Shown one piece after another: positions 15,798-24,836 of a stretch of 64,000 bases of DNA. Where the stretch lies: positions 2,356,001 through 2,420,000 of the forward strand of contig NZ_JACHMB010000001.1 of assembly GCF_014204795.1 (NCBI RefSeq). The letters run 5' to 3'. The notes beneath the pieces are model-generated. The model worked only from the letters and a program-made list of their open reading frames with translations. It did no database searches and was not told the origin of the DNA. Position 1 is the stretch's first letter. The number at the start of each line of letters is the position of its first letter. The DNA is from Nonomuraea jabiensis. Its GTDB lineage: Bacteria > Actinomycetota > Actinomycetes > Streptosporangiales > Streptosporangiaceae. The translations under genes were made by a program, and so were the position numbers.

Positions 15798-18043
15798 CGG
15801 ATAGTGTCAAGCGGGCGGCGGAGACGCCCGACGAGCCGATGCCCTTCGCCGAGCTGGGGATGAAGCAGGACGAGTACGACCGGGTCAAGGACATCCTGGG
15901 TCGCCGTCCCACCGGCTCCGAGCTGGCCATCTACAGCGTCATGTGGTCCGAGCACTGCTCGTACAAGTCTTCCAAGGTGCATCTCAAGCAGTTCGCCACC
16001 AAGGCGCCCAAGTCTGACGCGCTGCTCGTCGGCATGGGCGAGAACGCCGGCGTGGTGGAGATCGGCGACGGCTGGGCGGCCACGTTCAAGATCGAGTCGC
16101 ACAACCACCCCTCCTACGTCGAGCCGCACCAGGGCGCGGCCACCGGCGTCGGCGGGATCGTGCGCGACATCATGTCGATGGGCGCGCGGCCGATCGCGGT
16201 GATGGACGCGCTGCGCTTCGGTGGCGCGGACGCCGTGGACACCCGCCGGGTCCTGCCCGGCGTGGTCGAGGGCATCAGCCACTACGGAAACTGCCTGGGC
16301 CTGCCCAACATCGGCGGCGAGGTCGTCTTCGACCCCTGCTACATCGGCAACCCGCTGGTCAACGCCCTGTGCGTGGGCCTGCTCCGCAAGGACCAGATCA
16401 AGCTGGCCACCGCGCCCGGCCCGGGCAACAAGGTCGTGCTGTTCGGCGCGTCCACCGGCCCCGACGGCATCGGCGGCGCCTCCGTGCTGGCGTCGGCGAC
16501 CTTCGAGGACGAGTCGCACGCCAAGCGGCCCGCCGTGCAGGTGGGCGACCCGTTCATGGAGAAGCTGCTCATCGAGTGCTGCCTGGAGCTGTATGCCGCC
16601 GACGTGGTCGTCGGCATCCAGGACCTCGGCGCGGCCGGGGTGTCGTGCGCGACGACCGAGCTGGCCGCCAAGGGCACCGGTGGCATGCACGTCGACCTCA
16701 ACCTCGTCCCGCTCCGCGACCCCTCGCTCAGGCCCGAGGAGATCCTCATGAGTGAGTCGCAGGAGCGGATGATGGCCGTGGTCCGGCCCGACGACATCGC
16801 GGCGTTCATGGCGATCTGCGACCGGTGGGACGTCCCCGCCACCGTCATCGGCGAGGTCACCGACACCGGCCGCCTGGTCATGACCTGGGACGGCGAGGTC
16901 ATCGTGGACATCCCGCCGGGCACGGCGGCCGACGACGGGCCCGTCTACGAGCGCCCGTACCACGAGCCGTCCGGGCAGGCCGCGCTCAACGCCGACACGC
17001 CCGACCGGCTGGAGCGGCCCGCGGACCTGCGGGCCACGCTGTTCCAGCTCCTCGGCTCGCCCAACCTGGCCTCCAAGGAGTGGGTGACCTCCCAGTACGA
17101 CCGCTACGTCCGCTCCAACACCGTGCTGGCGCAGCCGGCGGACGCGGGCATGCTGCGGATCTCGGAGGTCATCGCCGGCGCGGAGCCGACGACCAGGGGC
17201 ATCGCGCTGTCCACCGACGGCAACGGCCGCTACGCCAAGCTCGACCCGTACGCGGGGGCGCAGCTGGCGCTGGCCGAGGCGTACCGGAACGTGGCCGTGA
17301 CCGGCGCCAAGCCGCTGGCCGTGACCAACTGCCTCAACTTCGGCTCGCCCGAGGACCCCGAGGTCATGTGGCAGTTCGCCGAGGCCGTGCGCGGCCTGGC
17401 CGACGCGTGCCGCGCCCTGGGCGTGCCGGTGACCGGCGGGAACGTCTCCTTCTACAACCAGACGGGCTCGACGGCCATCCACCCCACGCCGGTCGTGGGC
17501 GTGCTGGGCGTCATCGACGACGTGGCCAGGCGGGTGCCGTCCGGGTTCACCGCCGAAGGGCTGAAGGTCGTGCTGCTCGGCGACACGCACGAGGAGTTCG
17601 GCGGCTCGGAGTGGGCGCACGTCGCGCACCACCACCTGGGCGGGCTGCCGCCCCGGGCCGACCTGCACGCCGAGCAGGCGCTGGCGACCGTGCTGGTGGA
17701 GGCCGCCAGTAAGGGGCTGCTGGAGGGCTCGCACGACCTGTCGGACGGCGGGCTGGCCATCGCGCTGGCGGAGTCGTGCCTGGCGCGGGGCGTCGGGGTC
17801 TCGGTGGCGCTGAGCGGGGACGCCTTCACCGACCTGTTCAGCGAGTCGGCCGCGCGGGCGCTGGTCACGGTGCGGCCGGAGGCCTACGAGGAGTTCGCGT
17901 CGCTGTGCGGGCGGCACGAGGTGCCCTGCTACGGGCTCGGCACGACCGGAGGCGCTTCGCTGGTGGTCGAGGGCGTGTTCGAGGTGCCGGTCGAGGAGCT
18001 GCGGGAGACGCACTCGGCGGCGCTGCCCGCGCTGTTCGGCTGA
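15794..18043 (+). CDS. purL: Phosphoribosylformylglycinamidine synthase subunit PurL
   Basis: A 749-residue 'small' PurL, the form that needs separate PurS and PurQ. The family blocks are visible: '[19 protein letters not shown]' near residue 42, '[26 protein letters not shown]' (nucleotide and substrate binding), the first AIRS-type C-domain ('[17 protein letters not shown]'), and a second repeat ('[21 protein letters not shown]', '[11 protein letters not shown]', '[14 protein letters not shown]'). It makes FGAM from FGAR, ATP and ammonia. It ends 12 bases before a perfect hairpin terminator. Confidence 0.96.
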   Translation: MTDSVKRAAETPDEPMPFAELGMKQDEYDRVKDILGRRPTGSELAIYSVMWSEHCSYKSSKVHLKQFATKAPKSDALLVGMGENAGVVEIGDGWAATFKIESHNHPSYVEPHQGAATGVGGIVRDIMSMGARPIAVMDALRFGGADAVDTRRVLPGVVEGISHYGNCLGLPNIGGEVVFDPCYIGNPLVNALCVGLLRKDQIKLATAPGPGNKVVLFGASTGPDGIGGASVLASATFEDESHAKRPAVQVGDPFMEKLLIECCLELYAADVVVGIQDLGAAGVSCATTELAAKGTGGMHVDLNLVPLRDPSLRPEEILMSESQERMMAVVRPDDIAAFMAICDRWDVPATVIGEVTDTGRLVMTWDGEVIVDIPPGTAADDGPVYERPYHEPSGQAALNADTPDRLERPADLRATLFQLLGSPNLASKEWVTSQYDRYVRSNTVLAQPADAGMLRISEVIAGAEPTTRGIALSTDGNGRYAKLDPYAGAQLALAEAYRNVAVTGAKPLAVTNCLNFGSPEDPEVMWQFAEAVRGLADACRALGVPVTGGNVSFYNQTGSTAIHPTPVVGVLGVIDDVARRVPSGFTAEGLKVVLLGDTHEEFGGSEWAHVAHHHLGGLPPRADLHAEQALATVLVEAASKGLLEGSHDLSDGGLAIALAESCLARGVGVSVALSGDAFTDLFSESAARALVTVRPEAYEEFASLCGRHEVPCYGLGTTGGASLVVEGVFEVPVEELRETHSAALPALFG

Positions 18044-18054
18044 CGGTCTTCCGG

Positions 18055-18085
18055 AGGGCCGGTACGGGTCGCCCGTACCGGCCCT
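18055..18085. terminator. Bidirectional hairpin terminator between purL and the collagen-like gene
   Basis: Arms AGGGCCGGTACGGG (18055-18068) and CCCGTACCGGCCCT (18072-18085) pair perfectly around TCG, followed by TCTTC. The hairpin lies between two convergent genes and can serve both. Confidence 0.85.
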
Positions 18086-18095
18086 TCTTCGCGTG

Positions 18096-18986
18096 TTACG
18101 CCTTCTTCTGTTCCAGGCAGACGACGTAGACGGTGCCGCTGACGCTGGTGCCGTGGTTGCCGCTGCTGATGGTCTTCTCGTCGGTGGTGGACGAGTAGGT
18201 GTTGGAGCCGTTGTCGTCCTTGGCCACGCTCACCGTCCATCCGGTGCCGCCGCCGCTGGGCGCGCTGCTCATGACGACGGCGTTCTTGAGGGCGGTGAAC
18301 GAGAAGCCGCCGCCGGTCGCCATGCCGCCCTTGTCGCAGCCGGCCGTGGTGGAGCCGGTCGAGGTCAGGGACGCGGTCCTGGTGTAGGTGGTGTAGGCCG
18401 CGCCGTCGCCGGGGTCACCCTTCGGACCCTGCGGGCCCTGGGGGCCCCGCTCGCCCTGCTTGCCGGGCAGGCCGTCCGCGCCGTCCTTGCCGTCCTTGCC
18501 GTCCTTGCCGGGCAGGCCGTTCTTGCCGTCCTGACCGTCCTTGCCGGGCAGGCCGTTCTTCCCGTCCTGGCCGTCCTTGCCAGGAAGCCCGTCCTTGCCG
18601 TCCTTGCCGGGCAGCCCGTCCTTACCGTCCTTACCAGGCAGGCCGTCCTTGCCGGGGAGGCCGTTCTTGCCGTTCTTGCCGTCCGCGCCCTTCGGGCCCT
18701 GGGGGCCGGCCGGGCCGGTCTCGCCCTTCGCGCCCTGCGCCCCCTGCTCGCCCTGCTGGATCGTCGTCTGGGAGGCGCCGCCGATCAGGATCCGCTCCTC
18801 CGTCTTCCGGCACTTCGTGGTGGGGTTGACGATGCGGGCGTAGCGCGTCTTCTTGTGCACGCAGGCGTGCACCTCGCCGGCGGCCGACGATGCGGTGGCG
18901 ACGCCACCGACGGTGAGGAGCGAGGCGGCCAGCGCCCCCACGGCGGCGAGGGTGAGCGCACGCCCACCGCGAATCTTGTTAGCCAC
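18096..18986 (-). CDS. Secreted bacterial collagen-like protein
   Basis: A 296-residue protein with a Sec signal (residues 1-37, 'ALTLAAVGALAASLLTVGGVATASSA'), then a short domain with two Cys ('HACVHKKTRYARIVNPTTKC'), then 39 uninterrupted Gly-X-Y triplets (residues 79-195) dominated by GKD, GLP and GKN, then a 100-residue Ser/Thr/Gly-rich C-terminal domain with two Cys that could serve as the trimerisation or binding head. GTG 18986 is chosen because GGAAGGA lies 4-5 bases upstream; the longer frame to 19145 has no signal at its N-terminus. Expected to be exported and to form a triple helix; its role (surface or spore-coat filament, adhesion) is unknown. Confidence 0.85.
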   Translation of the reverse strand: MANKIRGGRALTLAAVGALAASLLTVGGVATASSAAGEVHACVHKKTRYARIVNPTTKCRKTEERILIGGASQTTIQQGEQGAQGAKGETGPAGPQGPKGADGKNGKNGLPGKDGLPGKDGKDGLPGKDGKDGLPGKDGQDGKNGLPGKDGQDGKNGLPGKDGKDGKDGADGLPGKQGERGPQGPQGPKGDPGDGAAYTTYTRTASLTSTGSTTAGCDKGGMATGGGFSFTALKNAVVMSSAPSGGGTGWTVSVAKDDNGSNTYSSTTDEKTISSGNHGTSVSGTVYVVCLEQKKA

Positions 18987-19144
18987 GGCTGTCCTTCCGA
19001 ACAAGTGATGCTCATGTTCTCCATGAGATTCACGTTTCAATCGTTCCAAGAGGTGACAAGAACTACGTAACGTATCCATCACGAAACGGAGGGTTACTGA
19101 CCAGATTGACAGGATTTGGCGACACGGGTGAGTAAAACGACGCA

Positions 19145-19172
19145 TTGGCGGCCTCGATGTGCGGTGGATAAT
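19145..19172 (+). promoter_or_regulatory. Leaderless-type promoter of the cyclase gene
   Basis: TTGGCG (19145-19150), 16 bases, GATAAT (19167-19172), then exactly 7 bases to the GTG at 19180. No Shine-Dalgarno sequence is present, so the transcript is expected to start at the start codon. Confidence 0.6.
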
Positions 19173-19179
19173 CGGGTCT

Positions 19180-21192
19180 GTGCCAACCCCCTACCTGCCT
19201 CCCGCCACCCAGCCCGTGCGCGGCGTGGTCTGGGGCATCCACCTGGTGCTGCCGCTGCTAGGGCTCTGGGTGCTCCTGGCCCAGCCCCTGTTCAACGTCA
19301 TGTGGCACCACAACCTCAGCCACTTCTGGATGATCATCACGGTCGCCGGGATCAACGTGGTCCTCGGTGTGATGATCAGCGAGGCGTCGCGGCGGCGCCA
19401 GGATGCCCGGCTGTTCCTCGTGTCCATGGTCTTCCTGAGCAGCGCCGGCTTCTTCTTCATGCACGGCCTGGCCACGCCGCAGATCATCCTGCCGATCGGC
19501 TCGCTGGGCTTCGACGTGGGCCAGCAGGTGGGGCTCTCCGTCGCGGCGGCGTTCGCGTTCGCCTCGGCGCTGCCGCTGGGCGAGGCGGCGGCCAGGAAGG
19601 TGCTGGACGCCCAGCACTTCATCCGCGCCACGCTGTTCGGCTTCATGGTCCTCTGGGGCGTCACGTCGCTGGTGCCGGGGCTGACGCGGCTCAGCGAGCC
19701 GCCGCTGGCGTCCCCGGTCGACTGGCTGGTCTGGATGTCGGTCCCCGGCGTCCTGCTGTACGGCGCGGCGAGCGTGATGATGTTCCTGCTGCACCGCAAG
19801 CGCCCGTCGGCCATGCTGATCAGCCTGATCACGGCGTACGCGCTGCTGGCCGAGGCCATGGTCGCCGGGATGTCGCAGCTCAACTGGCATCTGTCCTGGT
19901 GGGAGTGGCACCTGCTGCTCACGCTGGCCTTCGTCTTCGTGGCCTACAGCGCCTACCTGCAGTTCAGGCGGGAGGGGTCGAGCGCGGGCCTGTTTGACTC
20001 GGTGACGCTGGCGGCGACCGTGCGGCGCATCCAGCAGGACTACGACAAGGCCCTTGAGGAGTTGGTCGAGCACGTACGGCGGGGCGAGCCGCTGGCCGCG
20101 GCCCGGCTGTCGGACAAGTTCCGGCTGAACGAGAGCCAGGTCGCCGTGCTCGACCGGGCAGGTGAGGCGCTGGCCAGCGAGCGCGAGCTGTCCGGGCGGC
20201 TGGCCGCCCTGGTGGCGGTGAGCGCCCAGACCCGGGTGGGCCTGCCCGAGGACCAGCTCCTGGCCACGGCCCTGGACCGGGTGCGGCAGGCGTACGGCGA
20301 CGTGAAGATCGGCCTGGTCGCGGAGGGCAGGACGGAGATCGGCTCGCGCGAGTACGACTTCGCCGGCAACCAGCCCGTCAAGCGCGACAACCTGCTGGCC
20401 TTCCCGCTGACGGTCAAGGGCCACCTGGCGGGCGTGCTGGAGGTCCCCGTCGGGCGCACCCGGCAGGACGAGGCGCTGGCCGCCACGCTGGCCGGGCAGC
20501 TGTCGATCTCCCTGGAGAACGCCCGCCTCTACCAGGAGCTCGACACGCTCTTCCGGCAGTACATGTCGCCCGACGTGGCCAACGCCCTGCTGGCCGACCC
20601 GGCGCAGGCCGCGCTGGGCGGCGAGCTGAAGGAGCTGACCGCGCTCTTCGCCGACCTCAAGGGCTTCACGACGTTCTCCGAGAAGGTCACGCCGGGCGAG
20701 ATCGTCGAGATGCTCAACCGCTACCACACGGCCGCCGTCCCCTGCATCCTCAGCAACGGCGGCACGATCGTGCAGTTCGTCGGCGACGCGCTGCTGGCCC
20801 TGTTCAACGCGCCCGCCACCCAGGCGGGCCACGCGCGGGCCGCCTGCAAGGCCGCGCTGGAGATGCAGCGGGCCGCCGCCGAGGTGGCCGAGGAGATGGC
20901 GTGGAAGCGAGTGGACGACGTCCCGTGGCCGACGTTCCGGGTGGGCGTCAACACCGGTCCCGCGCTGGTCGGCAACATCGGCAGCCCGGAGCTGCGCGGA
21001 TTCAACGCGATGGGCGACTGCGTGAACGTGGCCGCCAGGCTCGAGGGCATCGCCGAGCCGGGCACGGTCGTCATCGGGGAGACGACGCTCAGGCAGCTCG
21101 GGCGGGGCGCGTCGGTGAACCCTCTGGGCCCGCTCAACCTCAAGGGCAAGGAAGAGCCCGTCAACGCGTACGTTCTGACTGATTTGCAATAG
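19180..21192 (+). CDS. Membrane-bound class III adenylate/guanylate cyclase with GAF-like domain
   Basis: A 670-residue protein. Residues 1-260 contain seven to eight membrane helices. Then comes a helical linker (about 270-340), a GAF-like region (about 340-455) and a class III cyclase domain from about 485. Metal-binding Asp residues are in 'ALFADLKGFTTFS' (Asp near 492) and 'VQFVGDALLALF'. The transition-state Asn/Arg motif is 'GDCVNVAARLEG'. A Lys in 'LNLKGKEEPVNAYVL' ends the domain. It should make a cyclic nucleotide (cAMP more likely) in response to a membrane or GAF-bound signal. GTG 19180 is favoured by the GATAAT at 7 bases; GTG 19159 is an alternative. A Crp-type gene follows immediately. 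Confidence 0.88.
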   Translation: MPTPYLPPATQPVRGVVWGIHLVLPLLGLWVLLAQPLFNVMWHHNLSHFWMIITVAGINVVLGVMISEASRRRQDARLFLVSMVFLSSAGFFFMHGLATPQIILPIGSLGFDVGQQVGLSVAAAFAFASALPLGEAAARKVLDAQHFIRATLFGFMVLWGVTSLVPGLTRLSEPPLASPVDWLVWMSVPGVLLYGAASVMMFLLHRKRPSAMLISLITAYALLAEAMVAGMSQLNWHLSWWEWHLLLTLAFVFVAYSAYLQFRREGSSAGLFDSVTLAATVRRIQQDYDKALEELVEHVRRGEPLAAARLSDKFRLNESQVAVLDRAGEALASERELSGRLAALVAVSAQTRVGLPEDQLLATALDRVRQAYGDVKIGLVAEGRTEIGSREYDFAGNQPVKRDNLLAFPLTVKGHLAGVLEVPVGRTRQDEALAATLAGQLSISLENARLYQELDTLFRQYMSPDVANALLADPAQAALGGELKELTALFADLKGFTTFSEKVTPGEIVEMLNRYHTAAVPCILSNGGTIVQFVGDALLALFNAPATQAGHARAACKAALEMQRAAAEVAEEMAWKRVDDVPWPTFRVGVNTGPALVGNIGSPELRGFNAMGDCVNVAARLEGIAEPGTVVIGETTLRQLGRGASVNPLGPLNLKGKEEPVNAYVLTDLQ

Positions 21193-21225
21193 AAGGGTGA
21201 CTCCCGTACCGCCATAATCGGGCGC

Positions 21226-21888
21226 ATGGAGCCAGAGTCCGGCGAGTTTCTGTCCATGCTCACCGAGGAGGAGGTCGCGGCCCTGCGCGCGGCCGGCCGG
21301 CCGCGGCGCTGGGATCGCGGCACCACCGTGATCAACGAGGGTGACACGTCCGACTGGGTCCTCGTGCTGACGGAGGGCCGGGTCAAGTGCTCGTCGCACA
21401 CGAGCGCCGGCACCGAGGTGGTGCTGGCCGTGCGCGGCCCCGGCGCGCTGCTCGGGGAGATGTCGGCCATCGACGGCTCGCCCCGCTCGGCCACGGTGAC
21501 CGCGCTGGAGCCGATCTCGGGCATCGTGGTGCGGGACTTCTCGTCGTTCCTGGAGTCCCACGGGCGCATCGCGGTGCTGCTCATGCAGCTCGTCACCGGC
21601 CGGCTGCGGGACGCGGACAGGAAGCGCATCGAGTACGGCGCGTTCGACACCACGGGCCGGGTCGCGACGCGCCTGCTGGAACTCGCCGACCGGTACGGCG
21701 AGAAGACCAACAGCGGGGTCCGCGTGGCGCTGCCCCTGTCGCAGGACGAGCTGGCCGGTTGGACGGGCGCCTCCCGCGAGGCGGTCAGCAAGGCGCTGCG
21801 CACGCTGCGCGACCGGGGGCTCATCGAGACCGGGCGGCGGCGCGTGGTCATCCACGACCTCGACGGCCTGCGCAAGAGAGCCCGCTAG
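21226..21888 (+). CDS. Crp/Fnr family transcriptional regulator
   Basis: A 220-residue regulator. The cyclic-nucleotide-binding domain (about 10-125) keeps the phosphate-binding cassette 'GALLGEMSAIDGSPRSATVTALEP' (Glu, Arg-Ser), so real cNMP binding is likely. The dimer helix follows, then a Crp-type helix-turn-helix 'LPLSQDELAGWTGASREAVSKALRTLRDRGLI' (about 163-194). The gene directly follows a membrane cyclase, suggesting a local second-messenger circuit. The start ATG is preceded at exactly 7 bases by CATAAT (21213-21218), a leaderless-type promoter, so it can be transcribed independently of the cyclase gene. Confidence 0.9.
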   Translation: MEPESGEFLSMLTEEEVAALRAAGRPRRWDRGTTVINEGDTSDWVLVLTEGRVKCSSHTSAGTEVVLAVRGPGALLGEMSAIDGSPRSATVTALEPISGIVVRDFSSFLESHGRIAVLLMQLVTGRLRDADRKRIEYGAFDTTGRVATRLLELADRYGEKTNSGVRVALPLSQDELAGWTGASREAVSKALRTLRDRGLIETGRRRVVIHDLDGLRKRAR

Positions 21889-21909
21889 AGCCCGCCCGCC
21901 AGATCCGGT

Positions 21910-21930
21910 ACGTACGCCGTACGTCATAGT
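21910..21930. promoter_or_regulatory. Palindromic operator abutting the -10 of an MFS gene
   Basis: ACGTACG (21910-21916), one centre base, CGTACGT (21918-21924) form a perfect palindrome that touches CATAGT (21925-21930). CATAGT is 7 bases before the ATG at 21938, a leaderless-type -10. The core TACGCCGTAC also occurs in the TetR operator at 24.8 kb. Confidence 0.55.
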
Positions 21931-21937
21931 GGAGGTC

Positions 21938-23407
21938 ATGGTCGCGGTCATTCCTCCCGACGCCAGCCGCTTACGCTACGCCTGGCAGGTCTGCGCGGTC
22001 ACCAGCCTGGGGCTGGTGCTCATCGGCATCGCCGGCAGCACGCTCAACGTCGCGCTCCCGACGGTCGTGCGGCACTTCCACGCCGACGCCCTGGAGTCGG
22101 GGTGGATCCTCCTGGCGTTCCTGCTGGTGAACACCGCGAGCCTGGTCTTCTTCGGCCGGGTGGCCGACCTGCTGGGCAGGCGCGAGGTCTACCTGACGGG
22201 GTTCGCGATCTTCACGGTGGCCTCGCTGCTGGCCGGGCTGTCGCCGGGCGTGTGGTTCCTGATCGCGATGCGCGTGCTGCAGGCGGTCGGGGCGGCGATG
22301 ATCCTGGCGAACGGCACGGTCATCATCACGGACGCGTTCCCGCCCGACCGGCTGAGCCAGGGCATGGGCGTCTACATCGGCACCCTGTCGGTGGCGCAGC
22401 TGGCCGGGCCCACGCTGGGCGGGCTGATCGCGGAGACCGCGGGCTGGCAGTGGATCTTCTGGGTGAACGTGCCCGCCGGGCTGGCCGCGCTGGCCGTGGG
22501 GGCGGTGATCCTGCGCAGGATGCCCAGGCGGCCGAAGGAGCCCGTGGACGCGCTGGGCAACGTGCTGCTGTTCGCGGCGCTGACGGCGGCCCTGCTGGCG
22601 CTGTCGGAGGCGGGCTCGGCCGGGCTGACCAGCCCCGTGGTGCTGGCGGGGGCGGCGATCTTCCTGGTGCTGCTGCCGCTGATCGCGCTGGCCGAGCGGC
22701 GCTCCTCGAACCCGGTGCTGGACCTGCGGCTGTTCGGCGGGCGGCTGCTGGCCTACGCGAATCTGGCCTCGTTCTGCAACGCCCTGGCCCGCTCGGCGCT
22801 GATCCTGGTGGTGGCTCTCTACTTCCAGGCGGCCAGGGGGGTGGACGCGTTCGCGGCGGGGCTGAGCGTGCTGCCGGTGCCCGTCGGGATCGGGCTGGCC
22901 TCGCCGATCGTGGGGCTGCTGGGGCGGCGGGTGTCGCCGTACGCGCTGTCCATCGGCGGGGCGGTGCTCAGCGCCCTCGGGCTCGGGACGCTGATGCTGA
23001 CCGCCGATCCCGCCACGCCGTACTGGGTGATCGGGATCGGCCTGTTCGTGGCCGGCTGCGGCAGCGGAACGTTCCTGACCGGCAACACCACCCAGGTCAT
23101 GCGGGCGCTGCCGACCGGCAGCCTGGGCGTGGTCAACGGGTTCCGGGTCATGATCATGAATGTCGGCATCGTGATCAGCGTCGGCCTGTCGCTCAGCGTC
23201 CTGACCGCCTCCGTGGGGCCCGGGCTGCGGGCCCAGGTGTACGCGGGCACGCTGTCCAGGCTGTCGCCGGTCGCCGTCGGTCAGCTCATGGACGGCTTCC
23301 AGCGCGCGTACGCCGTGCTGTTCGCCGTGGCCCTCGCGGGCGCGCTGCTCGCGGCCCTGGCGCGCCCTCAGAGGGCGGTGGCGAGCCTGGACTCCACGTC
23401 GCGGTAG
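21938..23407 (+). CDS. MFS drug-export transporter (DHA2/EmrB-QacA type)
   Basis: A 489-residue protein with about 14 membrane helices. Motif A-like 'FFGRVADLLGRREVYLTGF' follows helix 2. The drug-exporter motif C region is 'GTLSVAQLAGPTLGGLIAETAGWQWIFWVNVPAGLAAL', characteristic of the 14-helix DHA2 group. Predicted proton-driven efflux of amphipathic compounds. Start: the ATG at 21938 fits a leaderless transcript (CATAGT then 7 bases); GTG 21929 in frame would put the ribosome-binding site inside the gene. Expression is probably controlled through the adjoining palindrome. The 3' end overlaps the convergent MetF-like gene by 40 bases. Confidence 0.9.
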   Translation: MVAVIPPDASRLRYAWQVCAVTSLGLVLIGIAGSTLNVALPTVVRHFHADALESGWILLAFLLVNTASLVFFGRVADLLGRREVYLTGFAIFTVASLLAGLSPGVWFLIAMRVLQAVGAAMILANGTVIITDAFPPDRLSQGMGVYIGTLSVAQLAGPTLGGLIAETAGWQWIFWVNVPAGLAALAVGAVILRRMPRRPKEPVDALGNVLLFAALTAALLALSEAGSAGLTSPVVLAGAAIFLVLLPLIALAERRSSNPVLDLRLFGGRLLAYANLASFCNALARSALILVVALYFQAARGVDAFAAGLSVLPVPVGIGLASPIVGLLGRRVSPYALSIGGAVLSALGLGTLMLTADPATPYWVIGIGLFVAGCGSGTFLTGNTTQVMRALPTGSLGVVNGFRVMIMNVGIVISVGLSLSVLTASVGPGLRAQVYAGTLSRLSPVAVGQLMDGFQRAYAVLFAVALAGALLAALARPQRAVASLDSTSR

Positions 23408-24114
23408 CGGGAGACCGGGATGAGGTGGACGCCGTCGAAGGCGCCCGAGTCGCGCAGGGCGAGCACCTGCTCGCAGGCCGCCTCCACGCCCGCCATGCGG
23501 TCCGCGGCCACCTTCGCGATCAGGTCCTCCGGCAGGTCGATGTCGGGGATGGCGGCGGCCAGCATCCTGGCGTGGCGCTCGCTGGCCAGCACCATGACGC
23601 CCGCGTAGACCGGCACGTCCACGGGATGGGCCTCGCGCCAGCGCAGCTGCGCCTCCAGCGAGAAGCCGACCTGCAGGAACAGGAAGTCGGCCGCGCGCTT
23701 CCACGCGGGCAGCGAGCGCATCGAGGCCGCCGCGCCCAGCCGCATGCCGGGCGAGAACTCCCGGGCCTCCTCGATCATCGAGCGCACGGTGAGGTCGCTG
23801 GTCCGGTTGCCGCTCGTGGGCTTGTCGCCGTAGACGAACAGGAACTGGTCCACCCCGTAGGCCGCCGCCGTGAGCAGGTCGCGGCGGAAGCCCAGCAAGT
23901 TGCGGTCGCGCGAGTTGAGGCAGGCGATGCCGCGCCCGCCCATGGCCTCGACCTCGTGCGCCACTGCCACGCTCGACACCGTCGCGCGCCCGATGTGGTT
24001 GTCGGGGATGAGGAACGAGTGGGCGATCTTGCTCATGGTGCCGATCTGGTGCCTGACGTGCTTCAGATCGGGCTTGGTGGGAGGTTCGATCTCGCAGATC
24101 AGCTCGAAGGGCAT
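23368..24114 (-). CDS. Methylenetetrahydrofolate reductase-like (MetF family) protein
   Basis: A 248-residue TIM-barrel protein: 'FELICEIEPPTKPDLKHV' at the N-terminus (the Glu in 'CEIEPP' is the family catalytic position), 'FLIPDNHIGRATVSSVAVAHEV', 'IACLNSRDRNLLGFRRDLLTAAAYGVDQFLFVYGD' and 'AADFLFLQVGFSLEAQLRW'. These are MetF-family landmarks, but it is shorter and more divergent than housekeeping MetF (about 290 residues), so it may act on a different folate or flavin substrate. ATG 24114 has TAGAGT exactly 7 bases upstream, a leaderless-type start. Confidence 0.8.
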   Translation of the reverse strand: MPFELICEIEPPTKPDLKHVRHQIGTMSKIAHSFLIPDNHIGRATVSSVAVAHEVEAMGGRGIACLNSRDRNLLGFRRDLLTAAAYGVDQFLFVYGDKPTSGNRTSDLTVRSMIEEAREFSPGMRLGAAASMRSLPAWKRAADFLFLQVGFSLEAQLRWREAHPVDVPVYAGVMVLASERHARMLAAAIPDIDLPEDLIAKVAADRMAGVEAACEQVLALRDSGAFDGVHLIPVSRYRDVESRLATAL

Positions 24115-24124
24115 GGTCGAGACT

Positions 24125-24766
24125 CTAACCCTTGGGCGCGAGCGCCTCTATGCCGCCGAGCACGAGATCGACGCCGAACGTGTCGTACAACCCCGGCTCC
24201 GTCCCCCTGACCAGCGGTGAGGCCATCTCGACCAGGTGCGGGTACGCCTCCTCGGACAGCGACCGCAGGCCCGCCAGCTTGGCCCTGAGCACCTCCGGGG
24301 CGACGGTCTTGACGTGTACGGGGGCGTCGGCGATGGCGATGGCGCTCTGCAGCAGGTATTTGCTGATCAGGCAGCTCTCGTCGACGCCGAACCCGGCGCT
24401 GCGGGCCAGGCCGAGCGCCTGGTTCCAGACGGCCAGGAAGTTGGGCACCTCGACGGGGTCGATCTGCTCGATCACGCTCTTGGCGCAGGGATGCGCGCGC
24501 AGCGTCCTGATCAGCCCCTCGATCAGGTCGCGGAACTGCTCCCGCCACGGGCGCTCGTCGGCCTGCTTGGGCGCGAAGCCGCCGATCAGGTGGTCGGCCA
24601 TGCCGACGAGCAGCTGCTCTTTGTTCTTGTAGTGCCAGTAGAGGGCCATCGGGGTCACGCCCAGGTCCGTGGCCAGGCGCCGGATCGTCACGGTGTCGAG
24701 CCCTTCGGCGTCACCGATCTCCAGGGCCCGCTCCGCGATCGCCTGCGCCGTCAGTTTTCCCATCAC
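24125..24766 (-). CDS. TetR/AcrR family repressor (TetR_C_1-like C-terminal domain)
   Basis: A 213-residue regulator. The helix-turn-helix is in 'AERALEIGDAEGLDTVTIRRLATDLGVTPMALYWHYKNKEQLL' (about 10-55). The C-terminal ligand domain (60-210) resembles the tetracycline-repressor-type all-helical domain. It is divergent from an MFS exporter with two operators between them, the classic self-regulated exporter arrangement. The start is GTG 24766 or ATG 24763; TATAGT (24775-24780) is 8 bases upstream of the GTG. The ligand is presumably the drug exported by the neighbour. Confidence 0.9.
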   Translation of the reverse strand: MMGKLTAQAIAERALEIGDAEGLDTVTIRRLATDLGVTPMALYWHYKNKEQLLVGMADHLIGGFAPKQADERPWREQFRDLIEGLIRTLRAHPCAKSVIEQIDPVEVPNFLAVWNQALGLARSAGFGVDESCLISKYLLQSAIAIADAPVHVKTVAPEVLRAKLAGLRSLSEEAYPHLVEMASPLVRGTEPGLYDTFGVDLVLGGIEALAPKG

Positions 24767-24772
24767 GGTTGA

Positions 24773-24824
24773 CAACTATACGCCGTACAAGTTCAACTAT
24801 ACGACGTACAAGTACGGCGTATAG
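24773..24824. promoter_or_regulatory. Tandem TetR operators with 21-base period
   Basis: Two 22-base direct repeats (24773-24794 and 24794-24815, two mismatches) lie exactly two helical turns apart. In addition CTATACGCCGTAC (24776-24788) and GTACGGCGTATAG (24812-24824) are perfect inverted arms flanking the whole block. The block covers both divergent promoters, including TATAGT for the repressor gene. Confidence 0.75.
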
Positions 24825-24836
24825 GAGGAGATGTCC

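Noticed and set aside
15617..18013. 798-codon minus-strand frame opposite purL
   Set aside because: Shadow of purL; composition typical of antisense GC-rich frames.
18480..18660. Short tandem DNA repeats that could suggest a CRISPR or minisatellite
   Set aside because: They encode Gly-X-Y triplets of the collagen-like protein in frame; there are no unique spacers.
19258..21951. 897-codon minus-strand frame opposite the cyclase and Crp genes
   Set aside because: Shadow frame; both genes on the plus strand have clear catalytic and binding motifs.
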